Shown: positions 1-11,264 of the stretch, one piece after another
Layout of the letters: the number at the start of each line of letters is the position of its first letter
Position numbering within the stretch: the first letter of the stretch is position 1
Origin: Nemertoderma westbladi
Lineage: Eukaryota > Xenacoelomorpha > Nemertodermatida > Nemertodermatidae
Length of the DNA: 32,628 nt
Direction of reading: 5' to 3'
Assembly: GCA_032718475.1 (NCBI GenBank)
Contig: JAUCBJ010006018.1
Location: forward strand, 1-32,628
Program-made: the position numbers and the translations under genes
The notes under the pieces: generated by a model
Told to the model about the DNA's origin: nothing
What the model saw: the letters and a program-made list of their open reading frames with translations, nothing else
The model's database searches: none

Positions 1-2
1 TG

Positions 3-680
3 TCAGCACGCTTTGCCTACAGTGCTCCCTTTCTGTGTCCCTTTGTTTCTTTGCGCAGCCGAGCTGCAACCTTGCAATATCTCTATCAACTCGCAATCGG
101 CCTTCAGTTCCTTGGACAGCTGCGCTATGGCCATATCCTCATGTGCTTTGTCGCCGCTGAAGAAATGACATTTTCTGCAGACGAGTTTGCGACAAACATC
201 GCAGTAACTGTCCGTGTGGTACATCGAACACGGCGGAGTGTCGGAATCTTTGTGGTTCGGTCCGCCGGCTTCTTTGACGCGTCTTTGGCGTTTCGGCCGC
301 TGAGTGTCACTCGAATCATGTTGACAGCCGTGTCGCGGGTAACACAAACTACACAATTCAGAGTAGCAATGACTGCATTGGTTTGTGCCTTTAGATTTAT
401 CGCAGCGTTCGCAGGATTTCTCTAAACGCAATCTGTCGCATAGCGAGGCTATAAGCGTGTTGCGTTTGAATGCGTCCACGTCTCCTGCTACGGTAGTTAC
501 TTGCCGACATTGCGGGCAGCTAACAGAAACGCAGCCAGAACGTCGTCTGTCGAGTTTACAATATTTTTTGAGGCATAGGAAGCAGTAGGTATGTAAGCAG
601 GATAACGCCCTAGGGTCGCAAAATACTCGCAAACATAATACGCATTCCAACTCTCTTTCAAAACTCGCTAGAATATCCAT
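3..680 (-). CDS. RING / double B-box (TRIM-like) protein, 225 aa
   Basis: A probable E3 ubiquitin ligase of the tripartite-motif type. A C3HC4 RING is complete near the N-terminus: C13, C16, C28, H30, C33, C36, C55 and C58. A B-box1-like zinc module follows (C90, C93, C102, C105, C110, C113), then a basic linker (about 128-136) and a B-box2-like module (C151, H155, C160, C163, C168, C171). The first pair of this B-box2 is spaced C-x3-H instead of the usual C-x2-H. Little is left after B-box2: no long coiled coil and no NHL, SPRY or filamin domain. The last 15-20 residues look unlike a protein domain, so the true product may splice onward past the window edge, two bases beyond the stop. It is clearly paralogous to the gene at 31720-32439; both start M-(D/E) and share FE-(R/K)-ELEC before the RING. 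Family assignment is firm; substrate and pathway are unknown. Confidence 0.82.
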   Translation of the reverse strand: MDILASFERELECVLCLRVFCDPRALSCLHTYCFLCLKKYCKLDRRRSGCVSVSCPQCRQVTTVAGDVDAFKRNTLIASLCDRLRLEKSCERCDKSKGTNQCSHCYSELCSLCYPRHGCQHDSSDTQRPKRQRRVKEAGGPNHKDSDTPPCSMYHTDSYCDVCRKLVCRKCHFFSGDKAHEDMAIAQLSKELKADCELIEILQGCSSAAQRNKGTQKGSTVGKAC

Positions 681-3180
681 ATATCCAATTTTAAAATATA
701 TACGAATTGGTTTGTATTTAGATTTTACTATAACATTAAAATAACACGTCTTATATTAAAATAACCGTTAAGACTAGCCTATAAAAAAAATATTTTTATA
801 AATATTTTCCTATGGTATAACAATAACATGACTAATCATTATAAATAATTAACTAATACCTAAAGTTACAAAGATAATTAATTAAGAAAGTATATATAAT
901 AATATAATTATATTATTAAACACATTATAAAGTAAATTTAACTTATCTCAATTAGCTACGACACTACGCATAATGAGGGCGTAGTTGTGCAAACTTCGAA
1001 TTTTATTTTACCAAATTCAAGAGGCAAAGTACAACCTAGCCAAATCGACACAATGACAACCGAATATCCACTGGTTCAATTCGACCAACTAAACTTGTAG
1101 CCTTGACTAACGCGGAAGTGAATTACTGAAGAGACTGTATGCATTCATCATCCATATAGCCAGGCTTGGGTGGTAACCAGATTGCTAGTGGTTAACCATC
1201 ATCACTGAGCTAAAAATAGACATTAATGGGCAAGAAGAAACGTTGCAGTGTGCTGTGCCAACCAACCAACGGCCTTCAATGGGAGAATGGAGAGAGCCGG
1301 CCAGTGAGATAGTATATGGGGCGTTATTTTGCCTACTGTCCAATAAATCACATTCGCGAAATGATGTGTCTCTTAAGTGGAACTGGAACCTTTAAATTAA
1401 ACAAAAACCGTCGGGATCTTTTAAATTGGACCTTGATAAATTCATAAATTACTTTATTGATAATCACCGTACTTTACACAATTACTGGAAATTGCCGGTT
1501 AACGTTTACTCAGTCAAAGACTAGAGATATCAGTAAAGATGATACATAGATAGAGATATGAGAGCATGGACGTTTGGGCTGATGTGGAATTTAAGCTTAA
1601 AATATAATCGGAATTGCCCCTGGGTTTGTCAACACACGCCTCTCCCCTCCCGCTCCAACTTATGATACTATTTTCAAATTCAAAAAAATAAATAAATGTA
1701 AGTACTGGTATCGGCATACTGCGATTTATTGTTGTTTATCGAACTTTGGGTCATGGTCAACACTTCCAACAACCATGTCAACACTTAGAAATTAATGTCA
1801 TCTTGACTGCAGTCATGGTAACATCTCCATCTCAGTCTGAAAACGAGTATACGTTTATAATACTTTCACTGTAGGTAGACGCATGACGCTTAGTTCGTAT
1901 GGCAGTAGGCCTAGTGTCAACATGGTTATGGTTAGTATAGATCAAATCGCCTGTGACTTCCATTGGATAGGTAGTAAACAGGAGTTAGTAGTAAAAGTCA
2001 CTGCTGAGTAAATCTACGCCCACCAAGCGAAGTGAATCCCAGTGCGAATGATGTAAATCCCATCTCGCCGAATTAATATTTCGTCCCAATGTTTAATTGT
2101 AAATTTGGGGAAAGGAGCAGGTCACTGCAGTGACGCGTTATTCTAATCATAACAGAACAGGTTACAGTATTATTTTTGAGAGTAATAAGCTGTTTTTTGC
2201 GTCGATTTTCCACTGAAGTGTGCATTTTGAATCCGTCGAAGTCGCCTACCCCTCCCCCCTATCTGCCCAGCCAGTAGTGTGAACGTATTATACCTACTGT
2301 AGTAAATGTCATTAAAACATACTCATTAAAAATCATTCGTATAACGCAACTACCTGGTATCGTTTGTGGTGCTTGTTTGGTGTGACGAAAAATACAAGTA
2401 GTATAAAATTTCAAACGTCAAAAATCGAAATTGGTTGGATAATACGATATTTATGAGTGTCATATTCGTGCTTAATGTACAAGTAAACCCGTAATGTCTT
2501 AAAATCAGGTTGATTTGGTAATGATGTTCGATTATCAAATTTGTGCTACTTGTATTTTTAGTGCAGAGCATTGACACATATCCAAAATTGACGTAATCAA
2601 CAAGGTACGATATATTTCAGTGACCGTGATCATCATTCCCACATGTCTAAAATAAATTTGATTTTGTGGGGATTTTTCATTATCATATTTGCACTACTTG
2701 TTTTTTTCGCGCCCCAGTTGGCACATTCAAAATTACCAAGAATTTTCTTAAATTTTAATATTTGAGTAATATAATCGTGATCCACATCCAAAACCGCTAT
2801 ATACCGCAAATAAAATTTTTAGTGAACTATAATAACTTTTGAAAATTAGCACAAAAATTACTAGTGATGGGTGCCAGAGAGTGACCACAGCACGAAAACT
2901 AATATAGCCATGTAAATCGCGTTTGCTCTGTCGGATAGCCTATTTAATTTTAGGAAAAGTCACGATATTTCTTGTTTCCCAACAAACCTGACTCAAAGAT
3001 ACAATGAATTACAAAAAAATTCTATAATCCTACCAGGAAATACTACCTGATGATATGTTTGGGCAGTTTACGCCCTCGTGAATTTATTGTAAAATATTGG
3101 GATATGAAAATATCGCGTTTAAAATCTTGAACTTCTAAGCCATTTCTCATTAAGTAACTTTTCATTAAACGCCTTCTGCT
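681..3180. other. AT-rich spacer without a recognisable gene
   Basis: About 2.5 kb upstream of the minus-strand TRIM gene, strongly AT-rich up to about 960. I see no long open frame and no RNA gene. Diverged direct and inverted copies of a segment containing ACTTGTTTTT and TTGACACAT-like words lie at about 2370-2410, 2530-2600 and 2690-2740, which points to an old decayed repeat. The stretch at about 1020-1330 is less AT-rich and could be old transposon sequence, but no protein match could be made from it. Confidence 0.6.
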
Positions 3181-3182
3181 GA

Positions 3183-3204
3183 GGGGGGGGGGGGGGGGGG
3201 GGGG
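3183..3204. repeat. G22 homopolymer tract
   Basis: An uninterrupted run of 22 G on the plus strand. It is one of four oligo(dG:dC) tracts of 22-28 bases in the window; the others are at 10873-10900, 27311-27333 and 28516-28543. Confidence 0.98.
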
Positions 3205-3270
3205 ATAGAAACGGGGTTTAATTGTGACAGTATGTGGCCTTGGGAGTAAGAATGGACCCCTATACTGCCG

Positions 3271-3500
3271 TTGTATGGTAAAACACTGTATCTCGAAAAT
3301 TTTCGATTTCAATTTTTACACCGATTCTGACTAATTCAAACCTGATATTTCTCATGGTGCCATCCGTTTTCTACCATTTATTATAGTTTACAAGTTAGCA
3401 GCGTCGCTAAAACACTGTATCTCACCAAATCACATATTTTGGGAATTGCTAATACGGTAAAACACTGTATCTCTACTAGATACATTGTTTTACCATACAA
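3271..3500. mobile_element. Small MITE candidate with about 23-bp terminal inverted repeats
   Basis: The left end (3271-3293) begins TTGTATGGTAAAACACTGTA. The right end (3478-3500) is its reverse complement with one mismatch. Two further direct copies of the word AAAACACTGTATCTC sit inside (about 3410 and 3461), so the termini have been duplicated internally. There is no coding capacity and no clear target duplication. A non-autonomous DNA transposon is the simplest reading. Confidence 0.6.
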
Positions 3501-3829
3501 CTGTTAGAGTGTTTTTGTATACAGCTGAGTTTTAATTATTCGAGTTACAGTGTTGTTCTTCAATTAATCATTACATACAAACTATATACAATACACTAAA
3601 CTAAGCAAAAACTAACGGTTTAATACCACTGGGATATGTATTTCGAGCCGCGCCATGCATCCCTTCATGAGTGTCGATAATGGCTTGTCAATAAGGAAAT
3701 TGGAGAAATGAAGGTCTTCAAATTTGAAGAGTTTGCTTTTTGTGTAAAAAATTTTTTGAATGTGTTATTCCTCAACATAAACTCAAATTGTGGAACATCT
3801 TAGGTGAACCATGAACTAAACTTACAACT

Positions 3830-4690
3830 CGATTATGAAGATCGGCTTGCACTTAGGTGCAGTGATGGTGGACCTAGCAACATTCCAGCCACCAGATCTC
3901 ACGGTCAGCCATAAACTTTCCGAGTTCATCCCTTTTCTCAAGTCCAGTATCCTTCTGCAGCCGTTTTAGGAATGCAATTGGACGCCTAATCTCATCACAC
4001 ATTGCCACTGTGCACTGCACAAGGTTGTGCACATGTTGATTCTGCTGGCGAAAACAGTGCCCAGTAACTTTAGATGGCGTCTTTACAGGGTGATGCTTGG
4101 TCTTGGCAATGATATGTTGCCGTAGTTGTATAACACCTCATTGCCTATATGTGTGCATCATAAGCAATGTTGTGCACCCTGGGCAGCATCCTGAAATATG
4201 TACCATCCGGGGGGTGTCTGCAGTTGTTAGAGCATAGAGCAGTACAGGCACCACTGCTGCATGGAAAAGGCATGCATTTAAAGAGCATGATATATAGCAT
4301 TCATATATCACAGCTCTTCCAGATCCTGGATAGCTTGCGGATGGCAGACCAGACTTTCCCTTTGTGAATTCGGAGATATTCACCAGACCTTCAAACCCGA
4401 TGATCTAAGGTAGCAGAACTCATTCACATGAATTACCAGTCCATCCAGCGATTGAATGTTACAGTATCACGATCGATTTTCTGTTGGCCTGAGTCAATGT
4501 TTACTGTTAGAATTTTGGTCTTTGTGCTATTCATTAAGCTGTTAAGAGGCCAACGCTGGAAGCAGCCTCTTTAAGCTAGATAGCAGCTTCTGTGCTCCCT
4601 CCAATGTCTCTGACAGTAAATCAAAATCATCAGCTAAGTCAAGATGTTCTGTTGATGACCGACTCCCACTACTACACGGCTACCTGAAGG
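3830..4690 (-). pseudogene. Decayed LINE (non-LTR retrotransposon) 3' fragment, same family as the copy at 28.7-29.9 kb
   Basis: On the minus strand the fragment enters just at the reverse-transcriptase FADD-like region, read here as LADDFDLLSETLEGAQKLLSSL. The other copy in the window has DFADDLGVLSESLEGAQRLLSSL. Downstream come a VNEFCYL segment, a VPVLLYAL segment and, near 3930-3990, a conserved C-terminal block KDTGLEKRDEL...REIWWLE that matches KDTGLEDADDL...RELWWRN of the other copy. The frame is broken by several stops and shifts, so this is dead. Only the 3' half remains, as expected for 5'-truncated LINE insertions. Confidence 0.75.
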
Positions 4691-6967
4691 TGTAGATTTT
4701 TCCATAACTTCCACAACCATCAACTCTATGAATATCAAGATTCCGTTAACACTGCATAATACAAACTAACCTCATGATTTTAGGATGTTATATTTCATGA
4801 AGTTTCACATTTGTTTAAAAGTACACATTCCCAACTAACCTTGTAGAATATACAATATTTCACGCATTTGTCGTTTGTTTTAATGGCGGCTCATTTATAT
4901 TTGCTTTTCTGATTTTGATTTCCTTTTAGAAAATCACAATTTTTCATATTTTACATTAAATTGATGAGTTTCATGAATACTTATAATTATGATGGGATAG
5001 AGAGAGTGAGATAGATAGGAAAGGCAAGTAAAATACATTTGAAATAACTTAAAATAGCTGTATTTGGAAACACTGTATGTGTACACTACACTTTCGATTT
5101 AATTAATTAATTCATACAATATCTATTTAATAATATAAGTTTGTCCCCAGAATGTAAACAAAAATCGATGTGAACATATTTCGTGAAGACTTTTAATTAT
5201 TATAATATAAGATGGAATATGGATATTACAATATTCGCGGAATTACAAATAACTGTCAATCAAACGATTAGGAATAATAACTAGAAAAGAAAACGACCAT
5301 TTAGAATGTTAAAGAAATAACAAATTAATTAAGTAGCAAAATTGAAAAAAATTAAAGAAAACAAACTCACAAAATATTTATTAATGTAAACGAATAAGTA
5401 GGGATATGCAATAACTATTTATAAGGAGCACTGGGTGAGATATTAGCACAATAATAAATGAAAACCCAAGAATATATGCATTGCACTAATTGTTACTGAG
5501 GTAGTAAATATAAAAGATAATAAGAAAGTAGAGAGAACACTGCAAGTTAATATTCAAACTACTTTCGCTTATTTACATTGCGTTAAACTAAACAACAGCA
5601 CATAGACAGCGGTAAGCCGTAACAAACTAACTCGTATAATTAATGTATTGTAGTATCTTCTACTACAAAACTGAAAGAAAAACAAAATTTTACAATACGA
5701 AATAGTTTTCTTAGAATGTTTTTAACAAAATTAATAACATAGTTGGGTAATACTGAAACAAATATCCATTTAGATTTCAGTCACTATCGACTATGACTGA
5801 CTAATAATATCCAAATCTATCAGAACCAAGATATTTTCAACCAGTTTACGGTTCAACTCAAATAGCTGCATGTACCCATGTTTCAATTTGGCTTTGCATT
5901 AATTATATGGCTCACTGTAAATTACTAAATTCTTAAAGTCACTAACAATTGCCGAAAGATGAATAATAACGAACTTAATTCAACATAATATTGCATTTAC
6001 AAAAAACAGGAAAATTTCAGCACCAAAAATGGCGGATAATGAAAATTAAGGAACCGAAGCAAAAACATTTAATTTCTAAACAAATAATGTGGGGCGAGCC
6101 ACGAAGTGAGCCGCGAAGGCCCCACGAACGTGTGTAATTGGCGATGAGACAACAAGAATAGGAAAATATACAATTTGGTATAACAGGAATAAACTAATTT
6201 AAGAAAATAGAAAAGGGGTTTACGTGACAAAACACTAAATCATTATCAGCTCAGCACCGAGTAACAACAATAAAGATATAAGTTTCGTATTCCACACCTG
6301 GTTTAACACAAATCCTTCCGCACGAAAAATAATATTAATAAATTATAATATTAATATTAATGACAAGGTTACCGAATGTAATAGAAATAGTCCAGCAGAA
6401 TCTATGAAACCTGAGTGAAAATAATTGCACTTACTGAATTCATATAGACACAAATGTTTTATAGGCAAATAGGCATTATTTACAAATTATATAAAAATCA
6501 CAGAATAAACTACTGATCTTTATCAAAAAAAAATGATGAATATTAACCAAAATTACTACACTAATGGATATCGTGACAGATTTATGGTCTCGCTTCTAAC
6601 GTTAGATAAAATTGTACTATTTTAACAAATAGTTGATATCGACTGTAAAGTAGCTAAAATACGATTCTATTTAAATAAGCAATGAAAAGCACTGTAATGA
6701 AGAAGCAGGAAAAAAATACAATCTAATTAATAGCGAAATGGAAATATGAATGGCAGTATCAGAAAAATAATATAACAATTAAAAAAAAATAAACGTTTGT
6801 TATTGATATAGTCCTAAAGAAAATAATAACAACGTATAATTCTAATTATATTTATAAGCCACTTACAAAATTAAATATGAGACTCAGACTCATATATAAG
6901 ACTCAGACATTGGCAATGAAATCAGTTCAGAATAATTCATTAAATAGTTTATCAAATATCCATCAGC
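4691..6967. other. AT-rich spacer downstream of the YTHDC2-like gene
   Basis: About 2.3 kb of very AT-rich sequence with short ORFs only. It probably contains the 3' untranslated region of the minus-strand YTHDC2-like gene next to its stop at 6968, but I could not place a convincing poly(A) signal. A GC-rich island at about 6091-6131 (GGGGCGAGCCACGAAGTGAG) recurs inverted at about 27267-27298. Confidence 0.6.
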
Positions 6968-9900
6968 CTAAAACGACCCGCCTCCTCCAATCTGTCCGTA
7001 AGAAGTCATTCCTAGGGCACCGTTACCAAGTAGGTTGCTATGGCTACCAAGGAAACCCATGCCGTTAGCGTTGGAAGGTGAACTCGGTTGCTGGGGATTG
7101 ATACCATGGTAACCAGCTGCGGAGGAGGTCGTCGTCGGATAATTATTGCCTAGCATGCCAACAGCGCCTGATTGGTTGCTAGAGACGCCTGATTGGTGGC
7201 CAATAGGGGTTGGCGTGAACGTGTTGTTATTATTATTGTAGGATGGGGAGAAAGTGGGGGGTTGTGACTGGGAGGGAGTAGAGACGGGAGAGGGAGCTGG
7301 GTTGTTACCGGACCACTGCATGATGGAAGCCAAGGCGGTGTTGCGGGCCAATAGATCGAGGTTGCACTCGAGGGGGGACCGAAAAGGGGGGCGTTGGGGG
7401 ACAGGAGGAGGGGGGAACAACCCAGCGGCCCCGTTGGGGGGCAGATAGCGGCCGGGGGGCAGCATAGGGATGCCCATGGGCGGGGGGAAACCCCCGTTCC
7501 CGTTGGCGAACTGGGCTAACAACGCCAGCTGATTGGCGGTTAGCAACTCCGGCTCCGGCTCCGCGTAATCCTCGTCGCCGCGATACTCGGGGACGCCGCT
7601 AGAGGGCGCCGGGAAGGGGCCCCAACAGCGGCACAACGCGACGCCGGCCGACGTCTCCAACTCGGTTCCGTCGCGACCCGCGTGTAACGGCCGGTTGTCG
7701 TTCCACGCGTTCCGATTGTGGATCTGGCTGAACGGAACGATTCCCCGTTTGATCCACTGCATTATGAAACTCGCCTCCTGGTTGAGTTGATCCCGAGTGG
7801 CTCCGGAATCCATCTTCCCGTAACCATAGTAGCAACCCGTGCCCTCGACCGTGACTATCATGTAGCTATCCAGGGTCTCTCGGTAGGCGCGGTTTAGCCG
7901 ACGTTCGTTCTGCAGCACCGTGGTCCACTGCGAGGTCTGCGCGGAAGTCTCGATGACTTTAACGCTGGAACACTTCATTAGGAAGAAGCGACAGGGCGGC
8001 CCATTGACGGTGCGGATGTTCCCGCTAGGAGAGATAGGACCCGCAACAACGGGACTGCCTGCCCGCGAGCTGCCGCCGCTCCGGTAACCCATAGCCACGC
8101 GGTCCTCCTCGAGGATCCGCGAGACGACCGCGTTCCCGAAGCGACGCGGTTCCGGAAACTCCGGCGGCTCCGGCTCCGACGGTCTCGACGACTCCGGGGT
8201 CGACGGGTTGTTACTCTGGGTGAAGTAATCCGCGGTCATCGGCCGGGGCCGCTGGCCCACCCCGGGGGGTTGGTGCAGCCCCAGGGCCTGCTCCTCCGTG
8301 GTCAGCACCCCCACGACCGCCTTCACTACCGCCTCGTCGTTATCGCTGTACGTCTTCGCCGGCATCCGCATCCGTCGGAGGAACAACGAGTGCCACTTCT
8401 GTCGCAGACCGAAGAGCAGCGAGGCGTTCTCCGCCTCCAGTCGGAAGGCGATCCAGTCGTCGAGTTTCAGCGAGGCGCGATTGTCGTCGGGTTGATCGTC
8501 CACCTCGGAGTCGGAGTCCAACTCCTCCGAGTTCTCGTTGAGGATCGAGTCGACCTCGGCGTCCGGGGCGTCCGGCGCGCCGAGCTCCGGCACGCCGGAC
8601 GCCGCGAACACCGGGGAACCGACGAGCGAGTCGCGACCGAGCCGAGCAGGCCCGACGAGGAGCAGCACCGAGACCGGGGAGACGACGGTCGCGCAACGGA
8701 GGAGCGACGCGCGGGGGAGGAACCCGCGCGCGGAGTCGTCGTAGATGAGCCAATCGGTGGGCGCCGCGTCGGGACCGCGTCGCAACGGGACGCCGGCGCA
8801 CACCGACGCCGGATGGAACCGGGAGCCGGCGTCCTGGGCGGTCACCAAGCGTCCGAGGTCGCGGTCCACCCGCACCACGTTGGGGTAGGAACCCGCGAGC
8901 AACGCGGCCTTCACCACGGCCCAGTTCTCGCTGTTCGTGTTGAGATCCCGGATGTCACCCTGGCCGCGCGCGCGAACGAACCCCGCCGCACGTAGATGCC
9001 CCAACAACGTGGCTCGCAGCCCCACAATCATCTCCATAGCGGCGGCCGACACAAAGTTCCTATCGCAGAAGTGTCTCTCGTTGTTATCGTTACGAGCGCG
9101 TTGCCAACCCTGGAAGGCTCGCAGCAACGCCATGTGGTCCGAGAAGGTATCCGCCGCGAACTTGCGTTTGGCTTCGACGGCGTGTCGCTTGCGTGTTGGA
9201 TGCGTCGGGACGGTGAACGGGTCTCGTTGAGCGACGCAGCTGGCGACAGTGAGGATCGGATCGATACACTTGAGGGCGATGCTGTAGAGGAGCATCTTCC
9301 CGAGGTAGGGCTGGATGGGAAGGTCCGCGAGGTGCTGCCCTAGGTCGGTCATGTTCTCCGCCGAGTCGAGAGCGTCGATGGCCTTGAGCATCTCGACCGC
9401 GTGGGTGACGGCGCAGCTGCTGGGAGGCGTCGGGGCGCGACTGAGGAACTCGGCGATGGAACCCGCGTCGGGTTGGTTGAGCAACGCCGCCGCGTACAGA
9501 CACAACTCCTGCAACGGGTAGCGCAGCATCTCGGGTACCGCGTGCTCCCGCAGGGAGGCGTACCTCCGGGCGCTGTACAGCCGGTATACGACCCCCGACG
9601 ACCCCGCACACCGACCGGCGCGCCCCCGCCGCTGGTCCGCGCTCGCACGGGACACCCAGGCGTTCCGCACCGCGGATACGCCGCTCCCGGCCTCGAAGGA
9701 AACCTCTCGAACGCGGCCGCTGTCTATCACGTGGACGACGTCCTCGATGGTGATCCCCGACTCCGCGAGGTCCGTGGAGATCACGATCTTGGTGACGCCC
9801 GCGGGCGCGGGCCCGAAGACCTGCCGGAACGGGTCCGACTTGGCGTCGCCGCACTGGACGTCGGAATGGAGCGTAAAGATGAGGAAACGAGACGCGTCGG

Positions 9901-10411
9901 AGAACAGCGGGTCGTCGTAACGCAGACGGTCCCGGAGACAGACGATCTCGTCGTACCCCGGGAGGAAGATAAGCACCGCGCCGCAGGGGGATTTCTGGAC
10001 GACCTGGTGGAGGAGAGAGACGATAAGCTCGAAGTCGATAACGCCGTCGTCGTCGTTGAAGCCGAGGCTACGATAGACGTTGAGGAGATGGCTGTCTGTC
10101 TCGTCGGGTTCGACTTCCGGCTGGGGTTCGGATGGGAGGAGCTGAGCGACCACCTCGGGGTGTCCGTAAAAACGAGCCCAGTCCAACGCGGTGTAGCCGA
10201 CGCAGCACTGCGTGGAAGGGTTCGCGTTACAGTTAAGCAGCATCTCGACGGCGCCGGGTAGCCCTCTGGCGGCGACGGCCTGCAGCACCGAGATCCCGGT
10301 CTCCGGGTGCTGGTAGTCCACGTCGGCCCGGCCCAGACGGATTAGTTCCGCGACGTGGTTCAGCGGTTCCGTTAGGGCCGAACCATCGGGGTTGTTCGAT
10401 ACGCAATCGAT
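6968..10411 (-). CDS. YTHDC2: YTHDC2-like RNA helicase / m6A reader, 3' exon (1147 codons plus stop)
   Basis: This is the C-terminal two thirds of an ATP-dependent RNA helicase with a YTH domain; YTHDC2 proteins bind N6-methyladenosine RNA and control germ-cell transcripts. Order from the N-terminus: two ankyrin repeats between the RecA lobes (VLQAVAARG; GYTALDWARFYGH), helicase motif IV region GAVLIFLPGYDEI, motif V STDLAESGITI, motif VI QRRGRAGR, winged-helix/HA2 region (LPIQPYLGKMLL), OB-fold (TDWLIYDD), a KLDDWIAF...LRQKWHSLFLRRM block diagnostic of YTHDC2, and the YTH domain (about 8010-7610) with Trp in SQWTT and MQWIK as likely cage residues. About 213 further residues rich in Pro, Asn, Gly and Ser follow. 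I place the acceptor at CCGACAG before 10411 because it restores phase 0 with the upstream donor. This single exon covers what many exons encode in vertebrates. GC content is far above the flanks. Confidence 0.93.
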   Translation of the reverse strand: MDCVSNNPDGSALTEPLNHVAELIRLGRADVDYQHPETGISVLQAVAARGLPGAVEMLLNCNANPSTQCCVGYTALDWARFYGHPEVVAQLLPSEPQPEVEPDETDSHLLNVYRSLGFNDDDGVIDFELIVSLLHQVVQKSPCGAVLIFLPGYDEIVCLRDRLRYDDPLFSDASRFLIFTLHSDVQCGDAKSDPFRQVFGPAPAGVTKIVISTDLAESGITIEDVVHVIDSGRVREVSFEAGSGVSAVRNAWVSRASADQRRGRAGRCAGSSGVVYRLYSARRYASLREHAVPEMLRYPLQELCLYAAALLNQPDAGSIAEFLSRAPTPPSSCAVTHAVEMLKAIDALDSAENMTDLGQHLADLPIQPYLGKMLLYSIALKCIDPILTVASCVAQRDPFTVPTHPTRKRHAVEAKRKFAADTFSDHMALLRAFQGWQRARNDNNERHFCDRNFVSAAAMEMIVGLRATLLGHLRAAGFVRARGQGDIRDLNTNSENWAVVKAALLAGSYPNVVRVDRDLGRLVTAQDAGSRFHPASVCAGVPLRRGPDAAPTDWLIYDDSARGFLPRASLLRCATVVSPVSVLLLVGPARLGRDSLVGSPVFAASGVPELGAPDAPDAEVDSILNENSEELDSDSEVDDQPDDNRASLKLDDWIAFRLEAENASLLFGLRQKWHSLFLRRMRMPAKTYSDNDEAVVKAVVGVLTTEEQALGLHQPPGVGQRPRPMTADYFTQSNNPSTPESSRPSEPEPPEFPEPRRFGNAVVSRILEEDRVAMGYRSGGSSRAGSPVVAGPISPSGNIRTVNGPPCRFFLMKCSSVKVIETSAQTSQWTTVLQNERRLNRAYRETLDSYMIVTVEGTGCYYGYGKMDSGATRDQLNQEASFIMQWIKRGIVPFSQIHNRNAWNDNRPLHAGRDGTELETSAGVALCRCWGPFPAPSSGVPEYRGDEDYAEPEPELLTANQLALLAQFANGNGGFPPPMGIPMLPPGRYLPPNGAAGLFPPPPVPQRPPFRSPLECNLDLLARNTALASIMQWSGNNPAPSPVSTPSQSQPPTFSPSYNNNNNTFTPTPIGHQSGVSSNQSGAVGMLGNNYPTTTSSAAGYHGINPQQPSSPSNANGMGFLGSHSNLLGNGALGMTSYGQIGGGGSF

Positions 10412-11264
10412 CTGTCGGATAGAATTAACGAACGTATTATGGTTGGTTGGGGTGCTACAGATACCTGGACCGGTCGGACATACGTACGGATTTAATACAT
10501 TAATAAATAATGCTGGTCATGTAGGTAAGATGTAAAAAGGTTCTAATTAATCTGCATTACAAACATTCATACAACTTTCTAGTACGTTGGTTGGCTTATA
10601 AAAATTAATAAAACGTAACAACGGGCGTTATATTTATGTAAGTGACTCCGCATACGATTTTATTCGTATAATATTCGGGAGAGAGTGTTCTTCGGATTCT
10701 AAAGGATTGAATAATAACATCCGAACTGTTTGTTTTTGTCATAAAATATTTCAAACAACCGAACTAGAATATCCTATAACAACTTATAGCAGCAGCAAAA
10801 AAAATAGAGAATATATTTAATCCTAATAAAAGGACTTTGGGATGAACAATAACGATTCAAATTAACTGGCATCCCCCCCCCCCCCCCCCCCCCCCCCCCC
10901 ACCCCCTCTCTTTTTAAACACATTTTAAATTAAATAATATTTATATATTACGTACTCTGAAGACTACAGAGTATATACCATAGTTTTAAATGATAATTTT
11001 TACTTTGCATTAACTTGTGCTTTTAATCAACGTTTCCAAAAGTATTGGAGTAAATAAACAAATATATACATTTAACATTTACATCTGTTTTGTACCATAC
11101 AAATTTTGATTTTTAGTGATGATATATATATGTTTAACATTTACCTTTTGTTTAATATCGAAATATTTATGTTTTTGTTTTTCAAGATAGAAAATTTAAA
11201 AGATTCGGTCGGTTAATAATTTATTATCTCAATATATTGGACAACTACAGAATAATATAATTAC
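10412..11264 (-). other. Intron of the YTHDC2-like gene
   Basis: 853 bp, bounded on the minus strand by GAG/GTAATT (donor at 11264) and a pyrimidine-rich acceptor ending CCGACAG (10412). Both sides are phase 0. The join gives RVWNE-IDCVSNN, which aligns with the start of the ankyrin-containing insert of known YTHDC2. Upstream acceptors (for example CTGTAG at about 10459) put stops or the wrong phase in frame. The intron is AT-rich and holds a C28 tract. Confidence 0.75.
10873..10900. repeat. C28 homopolymer tract in intron
   Basis: 28 consecutive C on the plus strand, then A and CCCCC. It is a G-run on the transcribed RNA of the minus-strand YTHDC2-like gene. Confidence 0.98.

Noticed and set aside
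8270-8995. 241-aa plus-strand ORF and several others opposite the YTHDC2-like exon
   Set aside because: They are shadows of the GC-rich minus-strand gene: Arg/Gly/His-rich with no domain, while the minus frame has continuous conserved helicase domains.
10412-10500. Alternative acceptors near 10459 and 10475 for the second exon
   Set aside because: They need phase 1 or 2, while the donor after GAG at 11265 is phase 0; only the acceptor at 10412 joins in frame without a stop.
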